From Siphonodentalium dalli (Eukaryota > Mollusca > Scaphopoda > Gadilida > Siphonodentaliidae), in NCBI GenBank assembly GCA_032622095.1, contig CP136062.1:131585282-131649281 (forward strand): a stretch of DNA of 64,000 nucleotides. The letters are read 5' to 3'. Shown here piece after piece: positions 46,901 to 60,492 of this stretch (within the stretch, counting starts at the first letter, position 1; each line of letters begins with the position of its first letter). The notes under the pieces were generated by a model that worked only from the letters and a program-made list of their open reading frames with translations, was not told the origin of the DNA and did no database searches. The position numbers and the translations under genes are program-made.

Positions 46901-47341
46901 GGTAGGAAGCGTACGGGTGTGTTCCGGTCTCTCATGTGGCCTGAATCCATTGGGGGCCATAATGGAAATAAATGGTCTTAGGACTGTTTTCTTATGCTAT
47001 CCCCGATGGTTTTTGGTCACCTGTTAGTGCCGGACATCTCCTTTACAGGCTCATACCCTATATAAACGCCATATTCATGCTGGGCATTGGTCAGCTACGG
47101 TGGTGGTGATGTACCACATGGTACAACACATCCTTCCGTAGATGACCAATGTCCAGTAATAACTCAAATAATTTGATATTCTAATTTCTATATCTTTACA
47201 ATCTGTGTTAATCTGTCACTTGTCACATGTATATCACATATATACCATATATTCCTGTTTTGTATCTATACATGTAGGTTGTCCTACACAAATGTGTGTC
47301 TTAAAGACCATTAAAACGTATCTTATCTTATCTTATCTTAT
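46900..47341 (+). mobile_element. Possible 3' end of a non-LTR retrotransposon
   Basis: The block ends GACCATTAAAACGTATCTTA followed by a short TCTTA repeat tail, with no inverted end. A simple-repeat tail after a unique 3' sequence is typical of 5'-truncated LINE or SINE insertions. No reverse transcriptase frame is present. Confidence 0.4.
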
Positions 47342-48936
47342 AGCCAGCTTTTCTAATTCCATGCGAAATATGACGTCATCGCGTTCGTGACTAACATATC
47401 GACGTCATGCTCCAAAACTGACTTCGTTTATCAACTTATATTGGAATATAATTCGAGCATCTAACGACATTGATCGGAAACCTCAGGTTATTATATGAAC
47501 TGATATCAAATTAAAATTTATGTTGTTTTTCATTCATCAACTCAGAAAAAAATGAGACAAACCTAATCTTGTTCATTGAGGCTCGCATGAATATGAAAAG
47601 CTGGCTACAAATGTGATCGCCGTAGAAAAGCTGGCTACATTTGTGATCGATTTAAAAAGCTGGCTACGAATGTGACAGGAGCCTTGTGGCAATGACCCCA
47701 TCAGCATTAGTTCGGTGCATGCAGAGTTATGACCCTTATATATAGAGTGAAAATAACTTTACATCTGCATGTCAGCCAACTTTGAATCTTGATTCTATAT
47801 CGCAGTCATTATTGGACATGGTTAAATTATGTTCTTTATAGTTAGCTCACGGCATGCCACACGTTCGACAACTATGAAATCACACCAACTGAACGAGAAT
47901 TGCACAACCTGTGATTCTGAGACATTTTGGACCTTTGGGAATAATTCTCAATACTTTCCCGTGCATGTGCATGGCTATATTCCCAAGCCGGGTAATATGT
48001 ATGGGTTGCGTTATATCAGAATCGAAAATGCCATCCCACATACTGGCTCGATCAAAATAAGGAACAAGCGTTTTACTCACAGTAAAAGGAAATCTGGACT
48101 TTATATATCCCTTTATATAACATGAGATAATTATCCTTCACCAAAATATAATATTATATTATATTATATTTTGAGGGCCGCTCATTTAGCATGCTGCACC
48201 CCAACCTCTTGTGGATCAACCTTGACTCGTGCAGTCCTTTGGTGGATATTCCAAGAGTATTGCAAGGCTGTACTCTCCCACATCATTGCTCTGTAATTCC
48301 TGGGTAGACTAGTTTGGCTTCTGGGAATTCTAAACCCGGGTGGCTATTTTTACAGGCCGTCTGTGGAATCCATGCTATATATCAAATCGATATAAACAGT
48401 AACATTCCATGTAACGACCCGGTACCAGGAACGGGTATTTTGTTTTCTCGATGTCCTGTGCGTATATAGTTTATCAGTGTTGTTTATTCCGGTAGGCCGG
48501 TTCATGCAGTGAAACCGATAAAATACGACCAGATACCGACCAGGAAGTAATTCCATATATATCAATGGATCTGATTGGTCTGATTTGAACAAATAACTGG
48601 ACAATGTGTACAGTGCTCTTTTATGACTGTTAATTCATGCATTGAATGTATTTCATCGGGTTTCATGTACTTTGGGTACAACACTTTGAATAATTTAGAA
48701 CTCTATAGGTGACATGATATTATGCAGCTCTCGGGTAAATTACCAATGTGAGCTGGGTAGTATTACAATAGTATTGGTAACCTGGTTTCTATTTGGATCA
48801 CGTTGAATATTCAGGGCTCTACTTTTGTTAAACTTTAAACTGAAACATTGAGATTTATAGATGGTGTTTTCTCCAAACTCGCACCGAATATGAGCAGATG
48901 CAATATGCGTGGAAAGTGGAAAAATTAATGACAAAT

Positions 48937-51635
48937 TTGCTTTCGCCAAGATGAAACATTCTATTTTTAGAACATAAATTCTACTGAAGAATCAAAACAA
49001 CACCATAAAAACAAGTTTTCAGACCGGATAGACGGTTTCCCCACAGCAATAAACGTAAGTATAAATTGCACATACCCATTTGCCATTTTGCCGCAAGCGG
49101 GCTTCATTTGAGCGAAGGACTCTTTTTAATAGATAAAAACGGCCTTTGATCACTTCAGAAAATAATTTTCTCGCAAAAATTCCCTCTTCAAATGTCATTT
49201 TAACACATATACATAATCTGTCGGAAATCCCAATATATTGCAACGGAAAGGCCGTTATGTGTGCAACATATATTGACATTACTTGGCTCGAGTGCATTCA
49301 CAATCTGAAAGTAGAGACTGTTTATTTGGACACCCCACTCGCCAGTCTTTGTACTGTTGTCAACAATCTGTACGTCAAGTTGTGATGATGGGATTTGTGT
49401 GCAAAGACGAAACCGTGAATTAGCTAGGTTTCCACATTAGACATGTTTTGCCTCCCGATGGTCATTATTAACCTTCAATCACACGACGAAGGCACTGTAT
49501 CGTTCCACATCCGTTTTCCGATTTCTCGACCAAATTTGTTTTTATATATTCAAGCGCCGAACGTAACTATGTTTATCAGTAGATACCGTGCTGAAATCTT
49601 AAAGTGTATTTGAAATCTATTTTAAAATGTAGTATGACATTGAAATACTTGATGTAATTCATCGAAAAGCATGGTACGTAATTGAAGACTTCTGATCTAC
49701 ATGTATGTATACATATCATGCATATTACTTCTCAAGTTTTCCGGTGACTCGAGAGATGAAGCTCTATCTTTTCAACATAAGTACCAAAAGCATTTCAAAT
49801 AAATTAAGTAAACATAATATAATAATGTAGAATTATACTTATTGAAAAACATAAAACCTTGAAAAGTCTTGAATGTTCGTTATCAGCACTTGGAGTGATT
49901 GGTTGATTTAAGCGACAGGAAACTGACATATGCATGTACAACCAAAATCGACATCCCATGACATCTCTCTTAACCCTTTACCCAACAGAACGGCCCTGTG
50001 CCAATGCATTCTCTTATATATGCGAGTCGACCATAGGTCACCTCGCATATATAAGAGAATGCATTGGCTTAACACATATTAAAAATGATAAAATTGTCAA
50101 AGAATGTAGAAAAATATGATAAAAAATGTAAGAAAAAATGGTAAAAAGTGTTTTTTTTAGGCCAATGCATTCTCTTAAATATGCGAGGCGACCTATGGTC
50201 GACTCGCATATATAAGAGAATGCATTGGCACAGGGCATAACTGTAACCATCACAATGTGGTCAATGAACCGGTTCCAGTGATATCCACATTTGTATGGTG
50301 TTGAGACAGACTGAAGATATTTTAGGCTGTTGAAGCTTTATTTGGGCGTTTTTGGCCGTTTTGTTGGGTAAAGGGTTAACGGGGTACTTCCGTACATAGC
50401 ACACCTTTTCAGATCGATATATATTATGATCAGAAGACACGTTTAGGCACAGTGAACCGTAAAATACAGTCTATATATCGTTGTTTCTCCAGTTAACGAA
50501 CATAGACGATTTCGATATTGTCGTCCCAATTGTGACAATATGTCTTATCCACACATATCTTAGCCAAGTTTACTTCTGTGGACATATGTGATTTTATTGG
50601 AGATACTGTGTCTAAAATGTGGGCATATATATGGTCCTGTATTCAGGGACTTTGTGATGTGCGAGCGCAATATACCCCCCCCCCATTGTTTTGGGTTTTC
50701 AATATGAATCTAAATCGAACAACCAATGGGCAGGGTGGGGTTGGGGGGGGTAATTTTCTCCAATCGTGATTCGTTTGTCTGTGAGTCTCGATCGGCCGGA
50801 AAATTCCAACCCAAGAGGTGCAACTCGAAGCTGGTACTTGTAGGGCATTTCGGGACTAGCCATTCAATATTCATGTAGTGATACCCAAGGAGGCACTCGC
50901 AGTCACGACCCCTTCGTCACATCACCGTAAATATAAGGCGATGGTGCACATACGACCTGTAGTTTTTTTATTAGTAAATTCCCACGCATACGCAATTTCA
51001 TCACAGAATATGACATACAGCCCCCACTCCCAAATGCAGTGTTGTTACTTGCGGAGTCGAATAAAAGTCGCTAAATGTTAATACGAATACCTTGTTTGAT
51101 TCAGACAGAGTATATAAGTTCAATGGCGTGACACTTCGAAGATATAGTTGTTTAAATGGGTCGAATGGAACATATCATTACTGTACGATTCCCGTACAAC
51201 GTCACAACTGGCGATTGTCGTCGTGCACAACTAGGCGTACAGAGACTGACGAGTGGGGTGTCCAAATAAATAATATCTTACTTTCAGATTGTGAAGACAC
51301 CCGAGCCAAAGTAATGTCAACTGCCTTTCCGTTGCGATATAGTTGAATTTCCGGCAGATGCTGTATATGTGTTAAAATGACATTTGAAGAGGGAAATTTT
51401 GCAAGAAAATTATTTTCTGAAGTGATCAAAGGCCGTTTTTATCTATAAAAAAAGAGTCCTTCGCTCAAATGGAGCCTCCTTTCGATCGGAAAATTGGTAT
51501 GTGCAATTTATACTTACGTTTATTGCTGTGGGGAAACCGTCTATCCGGTCTGAAAACTTGTTTTTATGGTGTTGTTTTGATTCTTCAGTAGTATTTATGT
51601 TCTAAAAATCGAATGTTTCGTCTTGGCGAAAGCAA
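48937..51635. mobile_element. 2.7 kb inverted-repeat structure with about 410 bp arms
   Basis: Arms 48937-49350 and 51233-51635 are diverged inverted copies (TTGCTTTCGCCAAGATGAAA, AACAAGTTTTCAGACCGGAT, ATTTGGACACCCCACTCG). The interior holds an inserted family B element (49970-50379) and no gene. No clear target duplication was found, so it may be a transposon or an inverted segmental duplication. Confidence 0.65.
49970..50379. mobile_element. TTAA element, family B, with two palindromes
   Basis: The ends are TTAACCCTTTACCCAACAGA and TTGTTGGGTAAAGGG then TTAA. Shared palindromes are at 49995-50068 and 50159-50235. It is the complete counterpart of 20299-20652. Confidence 0.85.
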
Positions 51636-52278
51636 CTTCCGATTATATGTTTGTACGGTTTAACTTTAGCCACTGTGATATAAGGGTCGAAACAATTATT
51701 TCCGCTACCTGACCACACACCCTCAACCTCTGTGCAAATTGTTTTTCAAGTCCGAATTTTTTAGACCCACACCCCAAAAATTTGTAAATAACTCAGAATA
51801 TTATGAAAACAAATTATATCATCCTGTTTCTTTCTAGCATGCAATTAAATACTATTTAGCATATTCCAACATTAATACAACCCAAAACATTGGAAGGATA
51901 TAGTAGCATGATTGAAAGCAAACCATAAAAAAACAGTTCCCGTATAGGTATCAGCCTCCCATCTTTTAGCCAGCATTGAAATACTTCTGAGTGAGTATAT
52001 ATATATAATATGCACCTCACGATTATAATGGTGCAAGTGCACAGGTCTACAGTGTTCAAGTTTGTTGGTCAATGCTATCCATGTGGCATCCTAATGGACT
52101 GGACAATATGGCAGTGATTGTTTGATTGCGTATGTGTGATGTACCATCCTAAACAAAATAAAATGGTTTTGGTAACCAGTGACTGGTGTAAAATGCTTAA
52201 GAGGGCAAGATGATATTTGCAAATACTTTGTTATAATTGTATACTGTTGACATTTTGTCAAATTACCACACCCTTCAC

Positions 52279-52930
52279 TTAAAGGGGTACTGTACCCCAA
52301 TTTCAATAAATTCCCGGTGACAATAGCGATCTAATATGGATATTATATTATAAAATAACTAATTTGAGCCGACGATGTCTACTTAAAACGTTCCGGTTAA
52401 CAGGCTATCGTAAAAGTAAAATTGAATTATTTAATATAAATTCATTTATGGCTGGAGTCATAAAATGGAGAATTATGCCATTACGAGTTACCGTTCTTGA
52501 AATCGCATATGTTGCGTGTCTTTTATCGACGGCCGTTCGCGAACATTATTGAGTTGCAAACAAAACATGTTACCTGCAAAAGAAGGCCCGTTATAACCGA
52601 TTCGGAAAAAAAGGAGAAAGAAACGAGAGTCATAAAGCGTCAAGTATTTTATAGGGAGTGAGATTGTTTGATGGAAGAGATTGAATGCATCAATCGAAGC
52701 TGTGAGCAATGAACTTCCGGTGCTTCCTGCGACCTGCGTCTTCTCCGGTGAAGGTCAAAAACATGGCGCGTCGTTTGAAATCGTAATATTTCTGTTTCCA
52801 AGATCAATATTTTCTTCGCTAAATTAGGTTTATACGAAACTCATATAACACGAACACAATCTAACTTGAAAGTTATTTCAATGGGAGTAAATACAAAAAT
52901 CTCCTATCTTTGTGTACAGTACCCCTTTAA
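52279..52930. mobile_element. TTAA element, family H, long variant
   Basis: The ends are TTAAAGGGGTACTGTACCCC and GTACAGTACCCCTTTAA. The interior differs from 26200-26732 but shares AATAAATTCCCGGTGACAAT with 56632-57191. A frame of 62 aa inside is unremarkable. Confidence 0.8.
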
Positions 52931-53876
52931 GATATTATAGGACTTCAGGTGTGTGATAACAAAGACTACTTTGGCAATAATATTATTTATTGAGATAAAA
53001 TCTCCAATAATAACATATGAATAAATATGAATACTTACACTCTCCTTACTCTCACTGTTGCACATACACTCATCCATATACACATGAATTATGATAATGA
53101 TTGTGATTCTCAACCGCTTTACAAAACATCAAGTTATTCGCTATCACAGATAGCTATCTGACTATACAATAATAAATTATAAAATAAATTATTCAATTCA
53201 TAGCCATATACTAGATATCATTATGTTTCATTCAGACCCACTTTAAGCTTTTACATGTTAGTCTAAGGCTTTATACAAACGAAATTATCTCAACATTAAT
53301 CTTATATGTAAGCCTATTACCATTTATATAAGGAATAATAATGCCTCCCGCAGTTTAATATATATATATAGGGATGGGAGGGTGGGAATTTTTTTTGCCA
53401 ATGTTGACAGTTCGAAATGTCGAGTCGATATGAATTAGATTTGGGCGCGAAACGCATTTATATGGATCAAGGTATTGTGGGAAATATTCATGAATCTTGA
53501 GTACTATTTAATTATGACCTTTGACACTTTAGTATCAATGTCAAAGGTCAAAATTAAGGTATATAGAATACAGGGGCGTATCCAATGATTGTTTCAGGTC
53601 TAGTAATTACATATTTTGATTGCCAAAATAGCCCTTTAAATGGGTTTTATATTTTATATAATGTATGTAGCCATGTATAGAACTGCTGGTACATGTACAG
53701 GCGTATTGACTTGAATATCAACTAGTATAGAAATACTGAGAAAGAATAAGACCTTGATAGCTACACTGCCTGAAGTACATGTAATATAGTATTGCGAGGG
53801 GAATATCGGCTCAATAATATTCAATACCTGTGCCTTTGAAAATAAATTATATGAATTGTTGCCTGTCAGAAGTAGC

Positions 53877-54286
53877 TTAAGGAGGAGGTCAAGTGACCAA
53901 TTTTGAATGGCATTTCCATGCAAATCTGCGGAGCAAAAGTTACAGAGTTGCACATACTTCTGAGTGTGACTTGATGTGGTATTGAAAACAACAGGTATTT
54001 ATCTGGCGGGTCCGCCTGGAACTTGTTCCATTATAAGTTGGAGTATTTATTTTTGAAGTTTATATTGATTTTTTTCAAATGGAGGTCAAGTGATGTAATT
54101 CAAGAACAGAATTCTCAAAAATATATTTATTGCAAAATTTTATAATTTACCAAGCGGACCCGCCAGATAAATGGAGGAATTCAAGATATATATACACTCA
54201 GAAGTATGTGCAACTCTGTAACCTTTGCTCCGCAGATTTGCATGGAAAATCCCCATTCAAAATTGTTCACTTGACCTCCCCCTTAA
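53877..54286. mobile_element. TTAA element, family G
   Basis: TTAAGGAGGAGGTCAAGTGA pairs with TCACTTGACCTCCCCCTTAA. The inverted arms extend through GCAAATCTGCGGAGCAAAAG and GTTGCACATACTTCTGAGTG. Its right TTAA (54283-54286) is also the left end of a family F fragment. Confidence 0.8.
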
Positions 54287-54440
54287 AGATACATAATCGG
54301 ATTTAACGCCCCTAAATTACCAATTCTTCGGCTTCGGGGTAAAAAAAATATTTGAATAAGTCGAGGAACGAATCCACCAAAGCTCAGAGTTATAGGATTT
54401 CGATTTTTTAAATCTGTTATTTTTCACCGCCTGCAATATT
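54283..54440. mobile_element. Family F fragment
   Basis: TTAAAGATACATAATCGGAT followed by GGCTTCGGGGTAAAAAAAAT and AGTCGAGGAACG match the F arm. The other end was not found. Confidence 0.6.
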
Positions 54441-54645
54441 TGGCGGTGTGGCAAAAATTTCACCGACTTCTTCCAGAAATAGTACACATGCGCGGACGTC
54501 GTTACGAGAGGTCACGCAATATCGCGGCTCCATGCATGTGCGATCAGTGTCGACCCAAATTAATTTCGGAATAGAATACGATGAAAAGTATCACCATCAA
54601 CAAAAATACGGCATGTCGTGATAGTTGATATGCGGATACATATAT

Positions 54646-55506
54646 CAGGGTTTCCGCTAGGGGGTAGGGGAATGGGGTCGGTAGCCGTCAAGGGGAAAAA
54701 TCCAGGTAAAAGTAGCCTGTTTTAGCACTGGTTGAACTACTTTCGTTATATCGGCCAATAGAATCGTGTGAGAGTAGAAATGGCAGATTGTATTGTTCCA
54801 TTTCTGCCCAAGTGCCAAGCTATCAAACCTTATACATGTACCTGTAACTTTAAAACTAGTAAATTTATTAGATATAAATTAATTTACGAAGTACAGAACA
54901 CCAGTAATTTGGATCCCGAGTTAAACGTGCTCGTTAATGTTAAAAGACTCACTGTGGAAGACCCAGCAGATATTTCGGATGCATAACGTAATCGGAATAT
55001 ATTTCAGCAGTTGCAGTGTAAATATAGAAGGCTGATTACATATCTCGCCGATGAGTATTCTTTGTGGGCAGTGGTAAGATGCCTTGATGCCCGGTGCGGC
55101 TACTCCCACATTTCTCTCTCGCTCTATTACAAAGTGAACAGTATATTTTGCGGTATAAAACATGGCAGATACGATTAAAATACTGCTCTTTTGCATAACA
55201 TAACCGGGTACTAACCGCAACGTAACTAACCAACCTCAAAGGCATAGCTTCTAGCGATGTCAGTTCCGATCACTTCCTGTTTCAATTTTCAGTATAACAA
55301 CGCGTTTAGAGTGTGTACACTCACAAGATATAAAATAAATTCACCTTTTAAAATGCCTTAGTACTATTCCAACAAAATTATGAAATTTTAAACATCTGTA
55401 TACCTTATAGACATGCAGTATGTCCTGGGGTATGGCAGGAGGGGAAAACTTGGCGAGGGGAACGGGGCCGTCAATGGGACCCCCTGTCGGTATAGCGGAA
55501 ACCCTG
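54646..55506. mobile_element. hAT-like element candidate
   Basis: The ends CAGGGTTTCCGCTA and TAGCGGAAACCCTG are perfect 14 bp inverted repeats, flanked by ATATAT on both sides. A short CAGGG terminus is typical of hAT. The interior carries a 72-codon frame with no recognised domain; it is GC-richer near both ends. Confidence 0.5.
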
Positions 55507-55737
55507 ATATATACATACTTATTTACGAATCGGTAATCATGTTTTATTCATGCAAATATACAAGTTATATGGCACCATGCCGGTTACACGTGGAAATACT
55601 ATGTGTTTACAATTGTGACAACACATGATGGGGAATTCCAATTTGAACTAGGAATCACAATATATAAATGTTGTAAACCACATTCGCTCATTTCGGCAAA
55701 TACGATATCGTGATTGGTATTGTTGTAAGTATTTATT

Positions 55738-55885
55738 GGTAATAAGAAATGAATTGTATAGTGGGTGGGTGTGTTATTGGGAGATACGGCGCTGTTGTCG
55801 TTGGGGCACAGTGCGTAAACCGCGAAAACGACCACAGCGCCATATCCCTCAATAACACACACCCACTACATTCATTTCTTATATT
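55738..55885. repeat. Foldback hairpin
   Basis: AAGAAATGAATTGTATAGTG and GTGTGTTATTGGGAGATACG pair with complements at 55840-55880. The loop is about 30 bases. No TTAA or TA flank was established. Confidence 0.6.
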
Positions 55886-56631
55886 TATATAGCTATTTAA
55901 TTATTTATTCCCATAAAGAGCTGAAAGTATTCTCATTTAATTTCATAAAATCTGCCGAAAATTTGAGACTGGCCCATTGCGCACAGAACTGTAAGTCAGC
56001 CCAATATTAGCCCGAGTTTCACCTGTGAATTATCGATCGATTTCCGTGCTCTGGTCACATGATGCCACGGGCGATGCATTTGAACTTGGCAATGTTTTTT
56101 TGTGTGTGTGTGATAAGTGTACTATAAATGTCATAAATGATAAATTGCCATGATTTAAGTGATCTGAAAAGTTCAATGGAACACAGCTATGTTTTAATTG
56201 TAATGATACATTTGTTTTGCTCCCACTGTTGATAACGGACATTTAGCACGGCGATTTCGATAACATTTGCGACCGCCACACCAAGCACTTAGTAACGATC
56301 ACGTGATCGAAATAAATAACTGGCTTCAATGCAACTTAGTGATTAGGTCAACAATTTGTGACGTCGTGTTCGTGTTACAATCTGTGTTTTATTGTGATAT
56401 ATAAAAGTGAACCACTTGGAATTTGGCCAACCACCGAACATGATTTACTGTAACGCAGACGGGCTATGTAAATATGTATCTTTAAACAATCAGCCATCCC
56501 AACAGCTGGGCTGCACGTACCGGTATAATATAATCATGAGTAGCCAACCTGATCATGCATACGTTTTTCTCTATAGTCATTAGTCACCATCGATCAATAT
56601 GGGCATATCATACTCAGAAATGATGCAACAG

Positions 56632-57191
56632 TTAAAGGGATACTGTACTCAAATGTCGTAGAATAAGGTAACCAGATTTACATTATTTGAAAGTCTGTTG
56701 AGTACGAAGTAATGTTACGGATGGCAGAGTAGCCGGAAGGCGAAAGTACCAATTATCGTTGTCGAGTAATATTTGGACAGTTTTCAAGCAAACGTATCAA
56801 ATAAATGTTATATTATATGCATACTAGTCCCACATACTCATTTAAGTCATTGTATAGTCACTAGTCAGTGACTAGCTTGAGTTTATACGCCCTGTATCGA
56901 CATAATGTTTTACACGATCATGTGTGCCACGCGTTGCCCAATCTACTATATCCGTGAATTATTTTGATTAAAACTTGTACACGGAAATTCGTAATTTAAT
57001 TTATGGCTCCAGCCATAAATTAAATTTAGATCAAAGTATTAACTTTTATTTTAATATAACCTATTAACCTGAACGTTTACAAAAGACATCGTCGACTCAA
57101 ATTACTTAGTTTTCTATCTATTATCGGTACTAGTATTAGATCATTGTTATCACCGGGAATTTATTGAAAATGGCATACAGTACCCCTTTAA
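56632..57191. mobile_element. TTAA element, family H
   Basis: The ends are TTAAAGGGATACTGTACTC and GCATACAGTACCCCTTTAA. The inner AATTTATGGCTCCAGCCATA hairpin parallels those in the other H copies. Confidence 0.8.
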
Positions 57192-57809
57192 TCAATCTTT
57201 GATTATTTTGTTCCCAATGCTCCCTGTGTTATGGTTTTTTACTTCAGATCCCCCCCCCGGATCAGGAGTGAAATAAGTTAAGAGCCACTTAATTTGTTTC
57301 TCTATTTTGATAGTAGAAACTTTAAAAAAAAACATTTTAGCTCAGTTATTGCCATGGTTTGGCGTCCGTTGTCCGTTCGTCTGCGCATATGTGGGTATAT
57401 ATTAAGTGGTATTTTGTATGATAAACCAGTCATTAAGTGGTAATTTTTTCGTAAGTGGCTGCCTCTTAATTTGGACACTGTCTGTGTGTTCAGAAAGACG
57501 TAAAGTGGCATTTTGTAACATCTTGAATATTGTCATATAAGTCTGGACAGTTGGAGTTAATTCCCTTGCATACATCATATGGACTATTTTCCATTCGTCT
57601 AACATTTTTCATTTCCGTACCGTAAACGGAAAGATGTTTCTAATAATGCGCATGCTCGAATCGAGCACATTCTTCTACATATCCGCCAAAAGTTACTCGT
57701 AAAATACTGTTGTTTTTTCATAAAATTTAACCACCCAATTAAGAAGCAACCACTTGGCCCTATAAACACTCAAGAAAAACTACCCTCAAATATAGGACGG
57801 CCCTACTTC

Positions 57810-58860
57810 CGTCCGTCAACAATTTCCTTTAGCACACCCCACAGGTCACATCATTCTCTCAAACGATCGTCACCAAACTTCATATCGATATTTAGAGCGA
57901 CATCTATAAGTGTGAGTCATCGATATGGTCACCACCAGCCATTTTGGATTTAAAATTTGAATTTATCGGCACACATGTGCTGCAGGCCGCATTTGTTGGA
58001 GAATTGTTTTAAAATTTGACACCTATATTTAGGATCACCTCTAGATGTGAGTTTGTTTTATTTGATATATTTTCGACACAAAAACATGGCCGCCGGCAGC
58101 AATCTTGGATTTTACTTTCCGTGACTAAATATTTTGGCACACCCTGCAGACCACATCCCTCATCCGATCGTCACCAAACTGCATATGGATCTTTTGGATG
58201 ACTACTAGATGGGATCCAACAATTATTTTCCGAATTTCGTTTAAACACATGGCCACCAGCGGCCATCTTGGAGTTTACTCTTAGCATGACTTATTCGTTG
58301 ACATATGGATCTTCATAGTGGCTTCAAGATGGGAGCCATTCCGATTTTGTTTTAAACAGGGCCGCTAGCAACTATCTTGGATTTCAAATCGGATCCATCA
58401 TTACACCCTGTAGCCCGCATTTATCTGATAATTGTTTGGTAATGAATAGGCATGTTTATGGTCACCTGTAGATGGGAGCTATCGAATTTGAATGATTTTC
58501 TATGAAGAATATGGCCGCCGGCAGCCATCTTGGATTTTACTCTGCGTGACTAAATCTTTCGGCACACCCTACAGAACACATCCCTTATCCAATCGTCAGT
58601 CACCACACGTCATGTTGATCTTCTGGATGACCACTAGATGGGGAGCCATCAACTTGTTCCGAATTTAGTTGGGTTCTACTCTTTGCATTACTAATTACGT
58701 TGTCATACCCTACATGCGATATCCACCGTCCGATTGTGACTAAATACTTCATATGGATCTTCGGTGCGACCACTAGATGGGAACCATCAAATGTTTGCAA
58801 AACTTCGTTAAAAAACATGGCCGCTAGCCATTTGAATCCAACGACAATCCCTGCATCCGA
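57810..58860. repeat. Tandem array of the 168 bp unit, opposite orientation
   Basis: It has complement landmarks: CCACATCCCTCATCCGATCG, CACCAAACTTCATATCGATA, GGCAGCCATCTTGGATTTTA, ACCACTAGATGGGAGCC. Five to six diverged units are present. Peptides through it are array translations. Confidence 0.8.
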
Positions 58861-59069
58861 TATGTATACGACTGTTCTTTAAACTTACAGCATTTGCAAA
58901 TTTCAAGGTGGACACCCCCAACGAAGACCCTCTATAACCACGTCCCTGACATTACATATATGCCTGCGTATAAAATTTACACCGGGCTAGGAAAGCCAGG
59001 GGTATATGCTTAGTTTGTGTATTTTACGTTATAATATATGGGGTATATATAATCTAATGTGTTCAAAAG

Positions 59070-59546
59070 TTAAAGGTACTCAACCCGTAAAGAGGGTCCC
59101 CATCTCAACAGATTCCAACAACAACAATCCGATCAGAGGGTCCTATATTACTATTTCTTTGGCTTTGGGGGTAAAACACATTTGATTCGAGTCGAGGAAC
59201 CCATCAAACAAAGCTCAGAGTTATTAGATATTGATTTTTGAAAATTCTTATGTTCTCGAGATGAGTACTTATAACTGCCGTCAATTTGGTAACATGCTCG
59301 AGATTTTACGCCAAAATTATATTCAAACAGACAAGGATGGATAACTCTATAATCAAGTGGTAATAATTGACTACGTACTGGGCCAGTAAGAATTCCCGAT
59401 AATGAAAAATAATAGATTTCTAAAATCGATATCTAACAAATCTGAGCTTTGATGGGTGACTTCCTCGACTCGAATCAAATTTTTTTGACCCCCGAAGCCA
59501 TTGAAATAGTAATTGAGAGGAGTTTTATCGGGTTGAGTACCTTTAA
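59070..59546. mobile_element. TTAA element, family F
   Basis: The ends are TTAAAGGTACTCAACCCG and CGGGTTGAGTACC then TTTAA. It is very close to 20649-21135, and even the AACAACAACAATCCGATC insert is shared. Confidence 0.83.
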
Positions 59547-60030
59547 AATCAATATTTCGAAGGAAACTATTGGCTTTTCTGTAAGAGCCAAGACAATGAG
59601 CTGGTGCATTGGGTGTTTTATGACGGACATTCTACAAATCTAATAAATTGCACACAAAAGAAATATCTTATTTACATTACAAAGCATGCATCACGCGAGA
59701 GCCCTTGCTGGCCATTATAGTTTGGTATCATCTATATATACTGGTGCTACTGGACGTCGGCGGGTGTCCTTTGTGGCACCCGCAAGACAACTCTGACATG
59801 TATATTTTGTTTCCGTACCTTTAAGGGTAGTCAAAGCCTTCGTAGTGGGTTCATGCGAAATAACATAACAGTCTGTGAAGCAATTATAGATTGACTTTGT
59901 TCTTATTTCCATTATAATAATATAATGAGGTTTCGCTGCTTTCGCATGCCAAACCATAATTGCGCAAGTATTACTGATACAGTCGAATTACCGACAAACG
60001 TCTAATTATTCCAATAACATACCCCAAAAT

Positions 60031-60492
60031 GTAAAGGTGCTCAATCCGATCAGAGGGTCCCCACCACCACCAACAACAACAACAACAACAACATTTCTTC
60101 AAAACACGCTTTAGTTAAGACTCAATTAATTGCAACAAAATAATGCTAACCACTGTCAACTATGGTATCAAATTTCCCAAAACGTGTTATTTATCAACAT
60201 TTTGTTCTACGAAATATGGCCACATTATCACTTGAGTATTCACGAAATTTGGCCGTATTACCACTTGTTTTTAGAGTTATCTATATTCATCCGCAATTTT
60301 GACCGAGACCATCCTTTTGACGGCGTGTTTCTGGAAAACAAACAATTGAAACAACAAACTTCAAAAATAGAGATCTGATCACTCTGAGCTTTGATGGGTA
60401 GGTTCCTCGACTCGAATCATATATTTCCCCCCCCCCCCCGAAGCCAAATAAATAGTTGTGTCGGGGTGTTTAATCGAATTGAGTACCTTTAA
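60031..60492. mobile_element. Family F element, variant with mutated left flank
   Basis: The left end reads GTAAAGGTGCTCAATCCGAT (flank GTAA rather than TTAA), the right end TTGAGTACC then TTTAA. It contains an (ACA)n microsatellite at about 60060-60091. The interior resembles the variant at 18755-19148, inverted. Confidence 0.7.

Noticed and set aside
47829-48125. 98-codon plus-strand frame
   Set aside because: No domain, no splice-bounded neighbours, and an antisense frame of similar quality overlaps it.
54768-54986. 72-codon frame as a gene
   Set aside because: It lies inside a hAT-like element, has no recognised transposase motif, and is too short to support.
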